This document shows, piece by piece, positions 50,800-61,159 of a DNA stretch of 64,000 bases. The DNA is taken from positions 6,562,029 through 6,626,028 of the forward strand of contig SMSO01000014.1 of assembly GCA_004764695.1 (NCBI GenBank), given 5' to 3'. Both the position numbers and the translations under genes were made by a program. Within the stretch, counting starts at the first letter, position 1, and each line of letters opens with the position of its first letter. The notes under the pieces are model-generated. The model made no database searches, had not been told where the DNA came from, and saw only the letters and a list, made by a program, of their open reading frames with translations. The DNA is from Schizochytrium sp. TIO01 (lineage: Eukaryota; Sar; Bigyra; Thraustochytrida; Thraustochytriidae).

Positions 50800-51348
50800 A
50801 TGCTCGGAGGCTTGCGAATTGGAGCAGCTGCTGTGCGCCGCCAGCGCCAGCAGGCTGTCCGTCAGACTCTTCAGGTTGCCCGGCCCGCTTGGGTTCGGTG
50901 CTTCTCGGAGGAGGCCGCCCCGGCCAAGACCCTTAGCCCGGCTGTGTCCAAGATCGTTGATGATATTGTCGCCCTCAACCTCCTTGAGGTTTCCGAGCTC
51001 GTCGAGGAGCTCAACACCCGCCTCAACCTCCCGGATATGCCCGCTGGTGGTATGATGATGCCCATGGGTATGCCCATGGCTGCCCCAGCAGCAGCTGCCG
51101 CAGAAGAGGAGGAGGCCCCCGTTGAGGCCCTCAAGCCCATCGTTAACATTCAGCTCGACTCCTTCGACGCCGCCGGCAAGATCAAGATCATCAAGGAGGT
51201 CAAGAACCTTGCCAACCTCGGCCTCAAGGAGGCCAAGGCCGCTGTTGAGGGCGCCCCCGGCGTCATCATGAGCGACATCAAGCGTGAGGAGGCAGAGGAG
51301 ATCATCAAGACCCTCGAGGGCTTGGGCGCCAAGGCCTCCATGGTCTAA
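50800..51348 (+). CDS. MRPL12: Mitochondrial ribosomal protein bL12m
   Basis: 182 aa from ATG 50800. The first about 40 residues are Arg/Ala/Gln-rich without acid residues (MLGGLRIGAAAVRRQRQQAV...), a typical mitochondrial presequence, with the mature protein starting near FSEEAAP. The N-terminal dimerisation helices (SKIVDDIVALNLLEVSELVEELNTRL) are followed by a Met/Ala/Pro hinge and the C-terminal factor-binding domain: VNIQLDSFDAAGKIKIIKEVKNLANLGLKEAKAAVEGAPGVI and EEIIKTLEGLGAKASM. The family is the stalk protein that recruits elongation factors to the ribosome. Codon use is extreme (GCC, AAG, CTC, GAG), which marks a highly expressed gene. It converges with the coiled-coil gene, with only 67 bases between stops. 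Confidence 0.97.
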   Translation: MLGGLRIGAAAVRRQRQQAVRQTLQVARPAWVRCFSEEAAPAKTLSPAVSKIVDDIVALNLLEVSELVEELNTRLNLPDMPAGGMMMPMGMPMAAPAAAAAEEEEAPVEALKPIVNIQLDSFDAAGKIKIIKEVKNLANLGLKEAKAAVEGAPGVIMSDIKREEAEEIIKTLEGLGAKASMV

Positions 51349-51415
51349 ACAGCCTCTATTCGCTTCCCTTTTATCATTGCTTTGCAAAAATATCAAAATG
51401 AAACAGATGGACTCA

Positions 51416-53899
51416 TCATTTGCTCTGATTATATAGTCTAGTTAGTGAACTTTCTACAGCGCACTGCAGACTTTTCATTACTTCTTCTACCCAGCTCTTA
51501 GGGAGCTGTGCCCCGCTTGACGGTGGGGAAGATGGTTCCGTTGAACCATCCTTCTCAATCGTGTAGATTCGCAAAAACTTGGGCAACACCTCCTCCTCGA
51601 GGCATCGCTTCACGGCGCTACGGCTAACCTTGCCCCGACATTGTACATGTTTCTCCTTGCTCTTCCCCGAGCCTTCTGTTTGTTTCCCTTTTTCATTAAT
51701 TTCACCTTTTCCCTTCATTGTCTTCGTTGAATATTCTTCTGGCGTGAACGGTCCGTCTGTTGGAATCGTAGCAATCAACGTGCCTCTGGTGTTTTGTGTT
51801 AGTGAAGTCGAGGAGGCAGTTGTCGCACCATTGCGGGATCGCATCGATGATGCTGTGCCAGGTCTGCTCCGGTTGTTATTGTTTTTCACTCCCTCTAAGT
51901 CACTGCTGTTTGGATTTGTCCCAGCAACAATTGAGGTAGATTTACCTTTTACCACCGTAACGTCTATTGTAGGGCTTATTACATGTATTGACACGCGTGG
52001 TGCCGGAGGCTTACGGTCCTTTGCCCGCGCGAGTTTCTGCTCCAGTAGGCTGAGGCGAGTTTTAAGTAGAGTTGAGAGAGAGCTCGAGCTTTCTCTGCTC
52101 GAATTATCGCATAACATTCTACGCAGTCTAGCATGCTCCGCAGTGAGTTCAGCATATGCATGACGAGTTTCTGCAAGTGTTTTCTTCATCTCCGCAACTT
52201 CGTGTTTCGCTTCCGCAATTTTGCAATGTGACTTTTGATTATTTGCTTCGTCAAGTTTCAGTGAGCGAGCAAGCTCTTCCTTTTCTTCAATCACTCGTGC
52301 CAAAGCAGCCTTGTTTTCTAAAAGTTCTGAAAAGATTCGGTCAAGTGAACTTGCTCGACCCTTCCAGTGGTCCATCTCTTTATCAAGCTTTTTTTCACGT
52401 GCTTGACCTTCTTCACATTCTCTTCCAAGGGCCTCCGCTTGTAACTCCGCAGCTCTCGCCTCTTGTAAAGCACGCTCCAAGCGTCCATGCAAGTCGTAAA
52501 CCTCCTGCTCAAAGTGTCTAAGAATTTCCTCATCCTTGTTTGATTTGGCTTCCAATTCCTGCACCCGCTGTGTAAGTTTGGAGGTTTTCTTCACTTGATC
52601 CTCTTCAGATTCCTCAAAACTTGCTAGCTTCGTTGCAAGCTCCTTAAGCCGATTTCCAGCAGATGTTAACCGACTTTGGAGTTCGATAGCCTCTTGTTCT
52701 TGCTTTTGGATTGTCTCATGAGATATATGGAGCTCATTTTTTGTGGCGTTTAGGTTTTCTTCACTCCTGCGTAACATTACTCGAAGATATTCTGCATGCG
52801 TATCCATCTGCTCTGCCGTATGCACATTTGCTATGGTTTCCTTCTTTTTAGTTGCTTGACGACTAGCAGCTTTCTTTAGCACCGATACAACACTGTTTGT
52901 AGAAGTCGTTCCAGTTTGACCATTGAATTTGTCGTGCTGGGTTTGTTCAGGTGCTGTCTTTGGCCGCGATGCCAGAAGCTTAGATTCCTCTTGCGTTACT
53001 TTCTTTTTGGCATTGGATGAATTACTAGTTTGTGTGGGCTTTGCTCGGGAGGTTCTAGGAACAAAGAAGCGTTTCTTCTCTTGCACAAGTTCTCCCTGGA
53101 GGCGCTTTTGGGATTCTAAGCTTGTCTTCAGCTGTTCTCGAAGTTTGATCATTGTATCCGTATCTCGGGCTGACTTTTGCTGTAAGAGAGCGAGCATATT
53201 GGCCTGACGTTCCACCTTTTCCTTATAGGCGTCCTCGATGTTTTTACTTTTGGAAAGTTCTGCACGTGCAACTTCTAGCTCGTCTTTTAAAACGTTTGTA
53301 ATGCCCATAGCAACTTGAAGGTCTCGCTCATGCTGAACAAGTCGCACAGGCGCATGATTAACGTCCTCGTCAGATAAGACGCCTGCTGTTCTAGAGCTCA
53401 GTGTTCCAGAAGAGGACCCTGGAGTGGTTGGTACTGCACCTGATCCTATTGACGCTGCAGATTGTGTTCGTGCTAGGGATTGCCGCTGCGGCTGCACGAT
53501 GGTTCTAAACTGCCCACCGCTCACCAAGCGCTTTTTCCCATGTAAATTGTCAATAAAGGCACGCTTCAATTCGGTTATTTCAGCTCGCAGAGCCATATTT
53601 TGAGCTAACAATGTATCTCGGCCTGACCCAAGTCGGTTCGAGCTCTCATCATCAATTTGGTCATCCTCACTGTTGTTATTATTGTTACTACGTAGTTGTT
53701 TCTCCTTCTTCAAGCCATCCTCGCAACCCGGATTACTATTAAGATCGGTGTATGCCGATTGTCTATCCTCTGACATCGATTTTTCATCATTGACATGGAG
53801 TTTACGCATCATAATTTGTTGCATGAGCGGAACTCCAAAGCTCTCCTGAGAAGGCAACGGGGGCAGAGCCTTGGTGTGGCTGCCAAGATTGCCAACCAT
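51416..53899 (-). CDS. Long coiled-coil protein of unknown function
   Basis: 827 aa from ATG 53899. The product is almost entirely coiled coil with disordered ends. Residues about 90-125 form a first helix (MALRAEITELKRAFIDN); about 190-290 and 350-600 are long heptad-rich coiled coils (for example QVAMGITNVLKDELEVARAEL and KLDKEMDHWKGRASSLDRIF). Linkers are Ser/Thr-rich, and the C-terminal 80 residues may fold independently (RSAVKRCLEEEVLPKFLRIYTIEKDG...LPKSWVEEVMKSLQCAVES). No catalytic motif. Centrosomal, basal-body or flagellar scaffold roles are common for such proteins, and a DRC12 gene is nearby, but this is only suggestive. The frame is uninterrupted, and the strand is certain because the opposite frames are short. 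Confidence 0.85.
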   Translation of the reverse strand: MVGNLGSHTKALPPLPSQESFGVPLMQQIMMRKLHVNDEKSMSEDRQSAYTDLNSNPGCEDGLKKEKQLRSNNNNNSEDDQIDDESSNRLGSGRDTLLAQNMALRAEITELKRAFIDNLHGKKRLVSGGQFRTIVQPQRQSLARTQSAASIGSGAVPTTPGSSSGTLSSRTAGVLSDEDVNHAPVRLVQHERDLQVAMGITNVLKDELEVARAELSKSKNIEDAYKEKVERQANMLALLQQKSARDTDTMIKLREQLKTSLESQKRLQGELVQEKKRFFVPRTSRAKPTQTSNSSNAKKKVTQEESKLLASRPKTAPEQTQHDKFNGQTGTTSTNSVVSVLKKAASRQATKKKETIANVHTAEQMDTHAEYLRVMLRRSEENLNATKNELHISHETIQKQEQEAIELQSRLTSAGNRLKELATKLASFEESEEDQVKKTSKLTQRVQELEAKSNKDEEILRHFEQEVYDLHGRLERALQEARAAELQAEALGRECEEGQAREKKLDKEMDHWKGRASSLDRIFSELLENKAALARVIEEKEELARSLKLDEANNQKSHCKIAEAKHEVAEMKKTLAETRHAYAELTAEHARLRRMLCDNSSRESSSSLSTLLKTRLSLLEQKLARAKDRKPPAPRVSIHVISPTIDVTVVKGKSTSIVAGTNPNSSDLEGVKNNNNRSRPGTASSMRSRNGATTASSTSLTQNTRGTLIATIPTDGPFTPEEYSTKTMKGKGEINEKGKQTEGSGKSKEKHVQCRGKVSRSAVKRCLEEEVLPKFLRIYTIEKDGSTEPSSPPSSGAQLPKSWVEEVMKSLQCAVESSLTRLYNQSK

Positions 53900-54519
53900 C
53901 CTGGCGAATCAAGGAGAAATGTAAAATAGGTACCTTGCACGCCACGCTGCTCGAGGACGAATACGACTCTCCGTGAGATTCTATCTCTCCAGCCGGAATT
54001 CGATGTGTGCCCTTTCCTCTTCTCTTGAAATAGACATGTAAATCCGAAGTGCTTATGGCGATAAATACAATCAATGTAGATGACTTCCTTCGCCTACTTG
54101 CGTTTTGTTTCTGATCGAGAATCTAGCTACGACTGGTACTGCAAGCAGAGCAGGTCTTACTTGCGATATGACTCTCCTCACACACCATACGACTTCTCAC
54201 GTACTAGGTACATACCTACCTACCTTCTAGTTCATGCCCGAACCGGATCTTCCTCCAAGTAAACAGTCTTTTAAATAATGATGTTTTATAACACCTAACC
54301 AAAAGTAATCGTGATCACAGATTTCTACGTTACATCTTTCGATTTCGCAAAATTTTACCTTCTATATTTCTGCATAGACTCAGCTTATAAAGAAAAACAA
54401 CGAAACATAAGAATCAATACAGTTTTTTAAACTATGCCAAGGTGGGCAGGTACTCAGGAAAATGCAAATTACGACGATGCCTCTAGCTAGCACATTTCCT
54501 GTGCTGGATCTATGTGCGG
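53900..54519. other. Intergenic DNA upstream of the coiled-coil gene
   Basis: 620 AT-rich bases with ACTAGGTACATACCTACCTACC near 54205. A 108-codon plus-strand frame at 54512-54838 is the shadow of the next gene. No other feature. Confidence 0.5.
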
Positions 54520-56229
54520 CTATAAAATGTTTAACTGTGCTGGAGCTGAGCCACTGCTCTCGACGATTTCCTCGTTTCTGGTGCTATTTATTTCTGGTTC
54601 ATACTGGTTTATGAGCCGTTGGCGAAGTCCTGCTTTATCTAAGGCTGGTGTGCGCAACCCAAAATTAGAAGTATTGGTCAGATTTGACTTTTCACCTCCG
54701 TTTGTAACTGACTGGAGCAAAAATGTGCAAAACGAGTCTACATTGGATGCTGAAGAAGAGCTCATTGAAACTGGTTGGGTTACAGAGACAGGATATAAAC
54801 TACCCGTACTACCGGTAGTATTACTGAACTTGCTGTGAAGGAGGCACTGTTGACGATAGACTACAACTGCCCGCAAATTTGGATGCTCATAATGCTCACA
54901 GGCCAAGTGTGCGATGCCACGACAAAACGAGGGAGGGTGAGATGTGCAGAATACATTCTCTCGCCAGCGCTTAGTTGAATGGCAATACCACGGCAAGTCT
55001 GTAAAAGCCTTTCCATACTGGCCTCCTGAGATTTCGTACCAATTTGCCGCGAGTCGAAGAATTTCAAAGCCGCTCGTCTGATTTCGAGCTTGCTTTCGCC
55101 AGACGTCGTCAGATATGCCTAGGTGGAAAGTCCATGGGTCTAGGGGCAAACCTGAGATTCGACGCCACACTTGTGGAATGTCTCCGTATTTGAATTGAGA
55201 AGGTACCCATAAACCCCAAGGCCGCATTCCCATCGGGTGCGTCATTCGTGCAATCGGTTCAGGAAGGAACTCTCGCTGGAAAAAAAAGCAGTCATTACCC
55301 GGATGTCTGAGTCCTGAGCGATTTATGGCACGGGTTAAAGCCAAGGTAGAAGACTCATTAGAAGAGGTCTTAGCAAGGACTCGAACTTGCTTCGTAAGAG
55401 CATCTGGAATATTAATCCGTGTGATTGTACCCGCTACAGGTACCCATCTTTGAATTTCGATACGATACTGATGATAGTCAAGAATGATATCTTCCATGGA
55501 TTGTTGAAGTGTAGGATCTATTTTAGTCCTACATTTAAAAGGTAAAGTAGCTGTAAACTCCAAATAACGCTTTAACAGCGGCTCTGTCTCTTTCGCTCGA
55601 CTTCCTGTACCAGCATTTTCCCACCACTCCACAGCATTGGCAAAACACAGAACCTCTGCATAAGAACAGTTGAGTGTTCGTGTCATAGCTCTCATGCACT
55701 CTTGATAAAACAAACTTGCCCCTTGTAAATCTCGAGAAGTGGCTGTCTGTGTGGGATGCCGGTGTTCATGTACCAAGTTGTAGAGCTTCGTGTAGAAATC
55801 AGGCGTCAATGCAATATCTGCGTTTGTATATAAAATCCATTCTGAGTTCGCAAGCTCTTGTGCTTTACCCCAGATCTCTCCAACAGAAGGCACACGGTGT
55901 CCAGAAACGCTTTGCGTTGGTCTCTCAAGGTCTACAACGCGGTGCTTTCGTTGAATACGATCAGCTTCTTTGTCTTCTGGTAGTACAAAATTTATCATGT
56001 CCACTTGAGCATTTGGTATTGACAGTTCTGCGTTGTTGGCCGCTTGTTCCCAGCTTCGCTGCACTGTACGAGCCTCAAAACGGCCTTCTTCAGACCTTGG
56101 TTCGTACGTCGAGAAAACGTGAGTTATAGTGAAGGACTCCACATGGACACACCGCGTCACAAAGACCCCAAAAAACAAGCTCCATGTGAGAAGCAAGAAT
56201 TGACAACGCAGATGGTTGGTCATAGTCAT
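54520..56229 (-). CDS. Glycosyltransferase-like type II membrane protein
   Basis: 569 aa from ATG 56229. Residues about 10-28 are a signal anchor ([16 protein letters not shown]) after a short N-tail, so a Golgi type II protein is likely. The luminal part contains FTITHVFSTYEPR, then GEIWGKAQELANSEWILYTNADIALTPDFYTKL. A strand ending in YTNADI has the shape of a GT-A fold nucleotide-sugar site (variant of the DxD motif), and TNADIA is common in uncharacterised family members. HPGNDCFFFQREFLP and PWGLWVP follow, and a Cys-rich patch lies at CHSTKRW...FCRGIAHLACEHYEHP. The last 100 residues are Ser/Asn-rich and probably disordered. Donor and acceptor unknown. Several N-x-S/T sites are present (such as NRS and NQT). 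Confidence 0.72.
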   Translation of the reverse strand: MTMTNHLRCQFLLLTWSLFFGVFVTRCVHVESFTITHVFSTYEPRSEEGRFEARTVQRSWEQAANNAELSIPNAQVDMINFVLPEDKEADRIQRKHRVVDLERPTQSVSGHRVPSVGEIWGKAQELANSEWILYTNADIALTPDFYTKLYNLVHEHRHPTQTATSRDLQGASLFYQECMRAMTRTLNCSYAEVLCFANAVEWWENAGTGSRAKETEPLLKRYLEFTATLPFKCRTKIDPTLQQSMEDIILDYHQYRIEIQRWVPVAGTITRINIPDALTKQVRVLAKTSSNESSTLALTRAINRSGLRHPGNDCFFFQREFLPEPIARMTHPMGMRPWGLWVPSQFKYGDIPQVWRRISGLPLDPWTFHLGISDDVWRKQARNQTSGFEILRLAANWYEISGGQYGKAFTDLPWYCHSTKRWRENVFCTSHPPSFCRGIAHLACEHYEHPNLRAVVVYRQQCLLHSKFSNTTGSTGSLYPVSVTQPVSMSSSSASNVDSFCTFLLQSVTNGGEKSNLTNTSNFGLRTPALDKAGLRQRLINQYEPEINSTRNEEIVESSGSAPAQLNIL

Positions 56230-56757
56230 GACCAGCGCGCTCGCGCAAGGTTTGATATCCTTCTCGGGAAGCACATTCAACTTGTATTGCTCGATTGTTT
56301 GATTGCTTGATCGCGAACTAGCTTTGAGTCATCAACAATCTCATATCTACCTTACATGTTCGATCTAGCGCGTCCACATTTCGTAATCGCACGAAATTAA
56401 AAAAAAAAAAAGAGATGAAGATAAAGTTTCCAAAAGAGATTAAACAGAAAGAGTAGAATACATTATTCCTCACGGCGTTGAGAATCTTGCTACACTATCT
56501 CATTTCGTTCCCCTGGGGGTATCGAGGGAGGATTCAAACAAATCCACTTGATGCTCAGTTCAAATGCTGGGGAGTTACCTATATTCTATTTTAGCATATC
56601 AAAACAATTCAGGGTGCTTATGAAGTCAACGGTGGTAGTGAAAGCTCAGGTTTTAATAGATCGTCCATAGCATGCCATTGTGAGTACGTACGGAAAAACA
56701 TATCAAATCATATTATGTGGGAAAGACAGTTCCAAATTAAACCTTTACTACTACATT
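56230..56757. other. Spacer before the PKA regulatory subunit gene's 3' end
   Basis: 528 bases, AT-rich, with a poly-A tract at 56399-56412. It holds the upstream region of the glycosyltransferase-like gene. No gene seen. Confidence 0.5.
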
Positions 56758-58345
56758 TTAAATCTTATCAGCAACAAATCGTCGGAAGAGTTCTTCATCA
56801 CGGCGTAGAATCTCTGTGAGGGGACCAAAGACACGAACAAATCGATCGCGCTCTATTACGAGGGCATTCACGACAGTTTCGGCAACTACCGAAGCTGCGC
56901 GTGGACGATCGGTAATAAGGGAAATCTCTCCAAACCAATTCCCAACACCAAAGTGCGTAATAACCGAGCCAGGGTCTGAAGGAGATAGTCGTTGTTCGCA
57001 GCGCGATGTTCCTTCTAAAATGACAAACATTCCGTCAGAAGGTGCATGTTGCCGAACCAAGGTCTCGCCTGGTTGGAAAGACCTTGCTATAGGCAACATC
57101 GATTGAGAGACGCAATACCTCAACCTCACTTAGAATGTTCTCTGCGAACAGAGGGACATTACGTAGAGCCTTACAATTTTCAATCGTGCGAGTGTTTTCC
57201 TGAAAGTCTTGTAGTAAGCGCTTGTAAACTTGCGACTCTATAGAAACGAGGTGAGCTTCTTCAGATGTGACTGTAACTGTGCATATAGCCTTTGTTGCGT
57301 GCAAGAGCATTGCGTGGCCAAAACAAGTTGCAGGTTTGACAGTGATGATGCGATTATCATGCATTTCCAGTTTGCAGTCACCAGATGCAAGCACAAATAA
57401 CTCTTGACATGGCTGGCCTTGCTGGCAAACCACATTATTTTGCAAATATTTCTTTACACGGAAACCTTGACAAATGGCTTCTCTCTGTTCTTTATCCAGT
57501 TGCGCAAAGAAAAAATCCTTTTCTAGAGCATCGTGTAGAATCTTTTTCTGTTCATTTGATGGTAAACTGTTTGATGAACTATCTTGAGAAACATTAGATA
57601 TGTTTGCTTCAGGAGTGTGCGCACAAAGAGCTCCTCGACGACGAAAGAGTTCCCCCTCGTACTTCTGCTCCTTCGGCGCAGGCGAAGGCTTTTTGGATAC
57701 ATCGGTTGAGTTTTTACTCGATTCATTACGTTTAGTTCCGTCTACCTTTTTCTCTTCATCATCGTCATCAACGTTTGGGATCGTGGAAATAGCCGCTAAT
57801 CCTGTAAGCGGAATCCCCCCACCAACAAGATTTGCAGCGGTAGGGAACGTCTTCGCAAAAGAAGACTCTCTTGCTTGGTCCGGAAACTGTGCAAAAAGAT
57901 AGTCCACGATGTACTTTACAGGGTTGTCGGGGGTGTCGACAAGCATTTCCTCAACTAGCTCTTCAAAAAGACTATCCAGTCGCATTTGTATGAGGTATCT
58001 AATATTGATGTTCAAAGTGCCACATTCAATTTTCGAAATACAGAGTCAGTAAAATGTCAAGCAGGGGCTCATGAAATCAGAATATCTGCAGAAAAAGACG
58101 TGCAAAGAAGGCTAGCTTTTCTACACATTAAGGTGGACTTACTCTTGCAATTGAGACTCTTCAACTCGAAAAATTTTAGCTTCTTCTTCAGGGTCTAGCA
58201 CCGAGATGGCATCCTCTTCGTCTTCCTCATCCTCATAGCTTTCTTCTCGGGTTGAAGACTGGGTATCTGACTTCTTGCTGATTGAACCACGCCTCTCTCC
58301 ACTGTTCTTGTTACCAGCCCTTGATTCAGGCACTGGAGTACTCAT
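56758..58345 (-). CDS. cAMP-dependent protein kinase regulatory subunit, two exons, one frameshift
   Basis: Exon 1 is 58143-58345 (ATG 58345, MSTPVPESRAG) and exon 2 is 56758-57998; the 144-base intron has GTAAGT and TTAG ends, and joining gives ESQLQEYLIQMRLDSLF in frame. The product is about 480 aa. It has a RIIa-like dimerisation/docking helix pair (MRLDSLFEELVEEML...PVKYIVDYL) and an RI-type pseudosubstrate, RRRGALCA, with Ala at the phospho-site position. Two cyclic-nucleotide-binding domains follow. Site A reads FGHAMLLHATKAICTV, lacking the FGE glutamate and the phosphate-contacting Arg. Site B is canonical: FGEISLITDRPRAASV. One extra base near 57100 breaks the frame between LRLSI and MLPIARSFQPGET; the two halves align as one cNBD. 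The protein binds and inhibits the PKA catalytic subunit until cAMP binds. Confidence 0.9.
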
Positions 58346-59020
58346 CGTGCCGATCGAACAATCCGTCCTGGCGTCTTCCACGTCCTCAAACAGCACACCC
58401 ACTATGTACTATGCTCTACGCCACCCTTGGCCTTGACTCCCCGGCGAAGTTTTGTTTGAAGTGTCGGCAATCTCAGACGTGATGCAATTGAAGAACGTCG
58501 AAGCTTGGTATCCCAACTGACGTAACGGGTCAAATTTAATTTTGGACCAAGTCCTACTAAGAGTATACTATTCCCGCTAGGCCTGCTGCTACTACTACTA
58601 CTACCGCTACTACTGCTCACAATGCTCATGACAAGGTTCCCGATTTGTTAAGCAATGCAAAGTAATGAATAGACTCTTCGCAAATGTAAATGAACAATGT
58701 ATCATGCAAGCCTTTCAAAGCTTGTCATAAAGAGAAGAATAAATTGATTCAGCAAACAGAAATGGTTCACATTCTAAATGTGAAGAGGAATTGATACTTG
58801 GCAAATGAGTAAAAAGCGCCAGGAAAGTCCCAAAGTAAGCATAACAGAAGTACATGTAATTATCTAATTGCAACACAACCTAAAGAATAGGAGTTAACAG
58901 CATACAGAAAATGAATTGGACTTTAGAACAGAAATACCGTCGAAAATATCAGAAGGGGTAATGACGACTAAAGAATTTATCAATGCCGAGGAGACAAACT
59001 GCCCCGAGTTCAGCGTGGAA
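58346..59020. other. Intergenic DNA upstream of the PKA subunit gene
   Basis: 675 bases. On the minus strand a 75-codon frame (58402-58629, start MSIVSSSSGSSSSSS) precedes the PKA subunit start; it is Ser-rich and ends before it, and may be a uORF or leader. No other feature. Confidence 0.4.
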
Positions 59021-59506
59021 TCAGACGCGTTTATATGGGTTACAACATAGGTCGCAACGATCATAGCAATCACAACATGCTTCTTTGGAAATAAACATGC
59101 AGTCCCGAGTACAGTGGCCAATGGGTGTAAAAATGTAATCATAAACGAAGAAGATTGGTGGAGCTAGCACACGCCGCCAGGTCCATCGAAAGCAGGAGAA
59201 TACTTTCGGCAAGATATAATACAAAGCTACTAGACCCAGGATACCTCCAATGACAATGAGAACGATCATAAGAGTGTCCAGTCCGCCTCGCCTTCGACTA
59301 TGGATGTCTATTGTATCTCCATTACGAATTCCATTCTGAGCCAATGTGAGATGTGAGCGAAGAGGCCTGCCATTGCATGTGAAAAAAAGGTCAGGTTGGG
59401 AATTATGGGTCCTAGGCAGAAGAGAGTCTACGCAATCTGACACAAGAGACGGCTGCGAGCAGAAAAGTTTCCCTTTCTCATCTCGCACCCACACGTTTAC
59501 AGACAT
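59021..59506 (-). CDS. Ubiquitin-like membrane protein with RRRGG junction and Cys-rich tail
   Basis: 161 aa from ATG 59506. Residues about 3-70 look like a beta-grasp (ubiquitin-like) domain: VNVWVRDEKGKLFCS, SDCVDSLLPR, DLFFTCNGRPLRSHLTLAQNGIRNGDTIDIHS. The pattern NGRPL...L.L...GI..GDTI is the classical ubiquitin-like turn and strand 5. It is followed at once by RRRGG (71-75) and a hydrophobic segment (77-99, LDTLMIVLIVIGGILGLVALYYI). A cytosolic-type tail has about ten cysteines in the last 35 residues (HCTRDCMFISKEACCDCYDRCDLCC), which could be palmitoylated or bind metal. No family recognised. The RGG end recalls the ubiquitin C-terminus but continues into a membrane helix. Confidence 0.75.
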   Translation of the reverse strand: MSVNVWVRDEKGKLFCSQPSLVSDCVDSLLPRTHNSQPDLFFTCNGRPLRSHLTLAQNGIRNGDTIDIHSRRRGGLDTLMIVLIVIGGILGLVALYYILPKVFSCFRWTWRRVLAPPIFFVYDYIFTPIGHCTRDCMFISKEACCDCYDRCDLCCNPYKRV

Positions 59507-61159
59507 TCTATGTTCCTGTTATCCGACGTAAACGCTGCCGGCGATTTTAGATTAAATCTAGGTGTTGTATCAAGGTGATGTTGTATGTTAACTGAAAAGA
59601 CTTCGTAAGATTTAGCCAAGGTTTGGTCCTTACATAGGTTTGACAACCTTTTTATTATAGTGGAATCACGTTGATTAAATCCTTGTGCAGGAAAGCACAG
59701 TCCACTCCTAGATCTATCAGGAAACTGGCTTTTAGATAAAATACACCCACGCCCACCACGAAACTAAACAATCGATAATCTCCACCGTTTCTAAGCTCAC
59801 AAAGTATATTTGTTAGGGTTTGTTGAACCTTCTCGGCGTCCAGGTCCTCCAGAGGCCCTGCACAAAGATCCAACTCCAAAGCTCGTCTTACAGCTCCGTT
59901 CCAAAGCGAAGCCGTTTTCTCGAGAAACTAGTTGCTTCCTGTAGCCTCCACGAGAGCAAGCTAGTTTGCCACCAATACCCACCGCGCCAGTGAGGACTGA
60001 GAAGGCGGTCCTGGCCTCCAAAGTTTCCTAATTGCTTGCTCTTGATTGTTTGCTTGTTCTTGTACTATATAACTAAAAGAACATAGTGCCGACCTATCTG
60101 GTAGTAGCAAACAGCTTCTTGCCTAAAACCTCTCTCTGGCTTGGTTTATTTTACTTTGGCATTCGTATAAACCATTTGCAACTCTACCTTATAGTGAATT
60201 ATAGAAGGAAAACTCCCTTTGATTCTCTTCGTGAAACATCAACAATCGTCTTTTCTGTCGAGATTAGAATAGACCATTTTCACGGTGGTGATGGCTTCAG
60301 TAGGGTACACTATAGTACAGATATTGAAAACAAAAATAACCCACTTTAAAGAAGGTGGTTGGGAGAAAGGGGTCTAAATTAAAAGAGGTCTAATCTGCGT
60401 TCAAACGGCGACTATCGATGGAAGATCAACAATCAATCCTCGATCGACGATCGCCGCGCGAGCGCAGGCCGCGGGGGCGCCGTGAGAGCTCGGCGGCGCG
60501 ATACGGGTTGGCAATTGCCGTGTCGAATTCGCCGGCGCTGGCACCGTGCCGGCGGCTGGCAACGGCGCACGTCGCTCACCCGGCGATTTATCCATCCATT
60601 CATTCGACGATTGTTTCATCCATTTAGTTTCTTTCGCTCTTGCTCGTTCCTTTTTTCCTTTCTCTAAGCTCGTGTTCCCGCAGAGCTACCAGAGCACATT
60701 GCACAGAGCAATCTTGGAGCACGACATAGAGGGGTTCGATTTGGAGAGTCACTCAATTCTGCACCACGTAGAGAAGCTCTTTACGGTATCTTTTTGCAGA
60801 TATTTTAAGTTTTGGTGCCGCATGGGAAAAAGGGACCAACACTAATAATAAATATAGAGGAGCAGTATTTCAATCAAACATACACATCATACGACGCCAG
60901 ATTCTATCCTAGGTTCTGTTGAGCAGCGGCCGTTTGGGAAGAAGAACTTGGGAGATCTTGTGAAAAGGATCCGAGGAAGACAACGGGGTGCGAAATTATT
61001 ACGACGATTGAAAAAATTGGGCAGATTTCTTGTTTGGGAACGGCAGATTATATATAGATTTTTAGCATTTTCAGGCAGACACAGATTTGCCCACCTGAGT
61101 AAGGAATCTGAGAGCGGTGGGTCAACAAGACACTTAAAAGTTAGTGCAGTGCACAGAAA
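59507..61159. other. 1.65 kb intergenic region with doubtful small frames
   Basis: On the minus strand, 59655-60021 has two overlapping frames that could be exons of one small gene (LDAEKVQQTLTNILCELRNGGDYRLFSFVVGVGVFYLKASFLIDLG...); the first has no ATG start and I do not call a gene. 60401-60660 is GC-rich with CGATCGACGATCG words. The region from 60880 to 61159 is the leader of the SNF2 gene. No RNA gene recognised. Confidence 0.35.

Noticed and set aside
58402-58629. Ser-rich 75-codon frame upstream of the PKA subunit
   Set aside because: No homology and no splice that joins it in frame to the PKA gene; at most a uORF.
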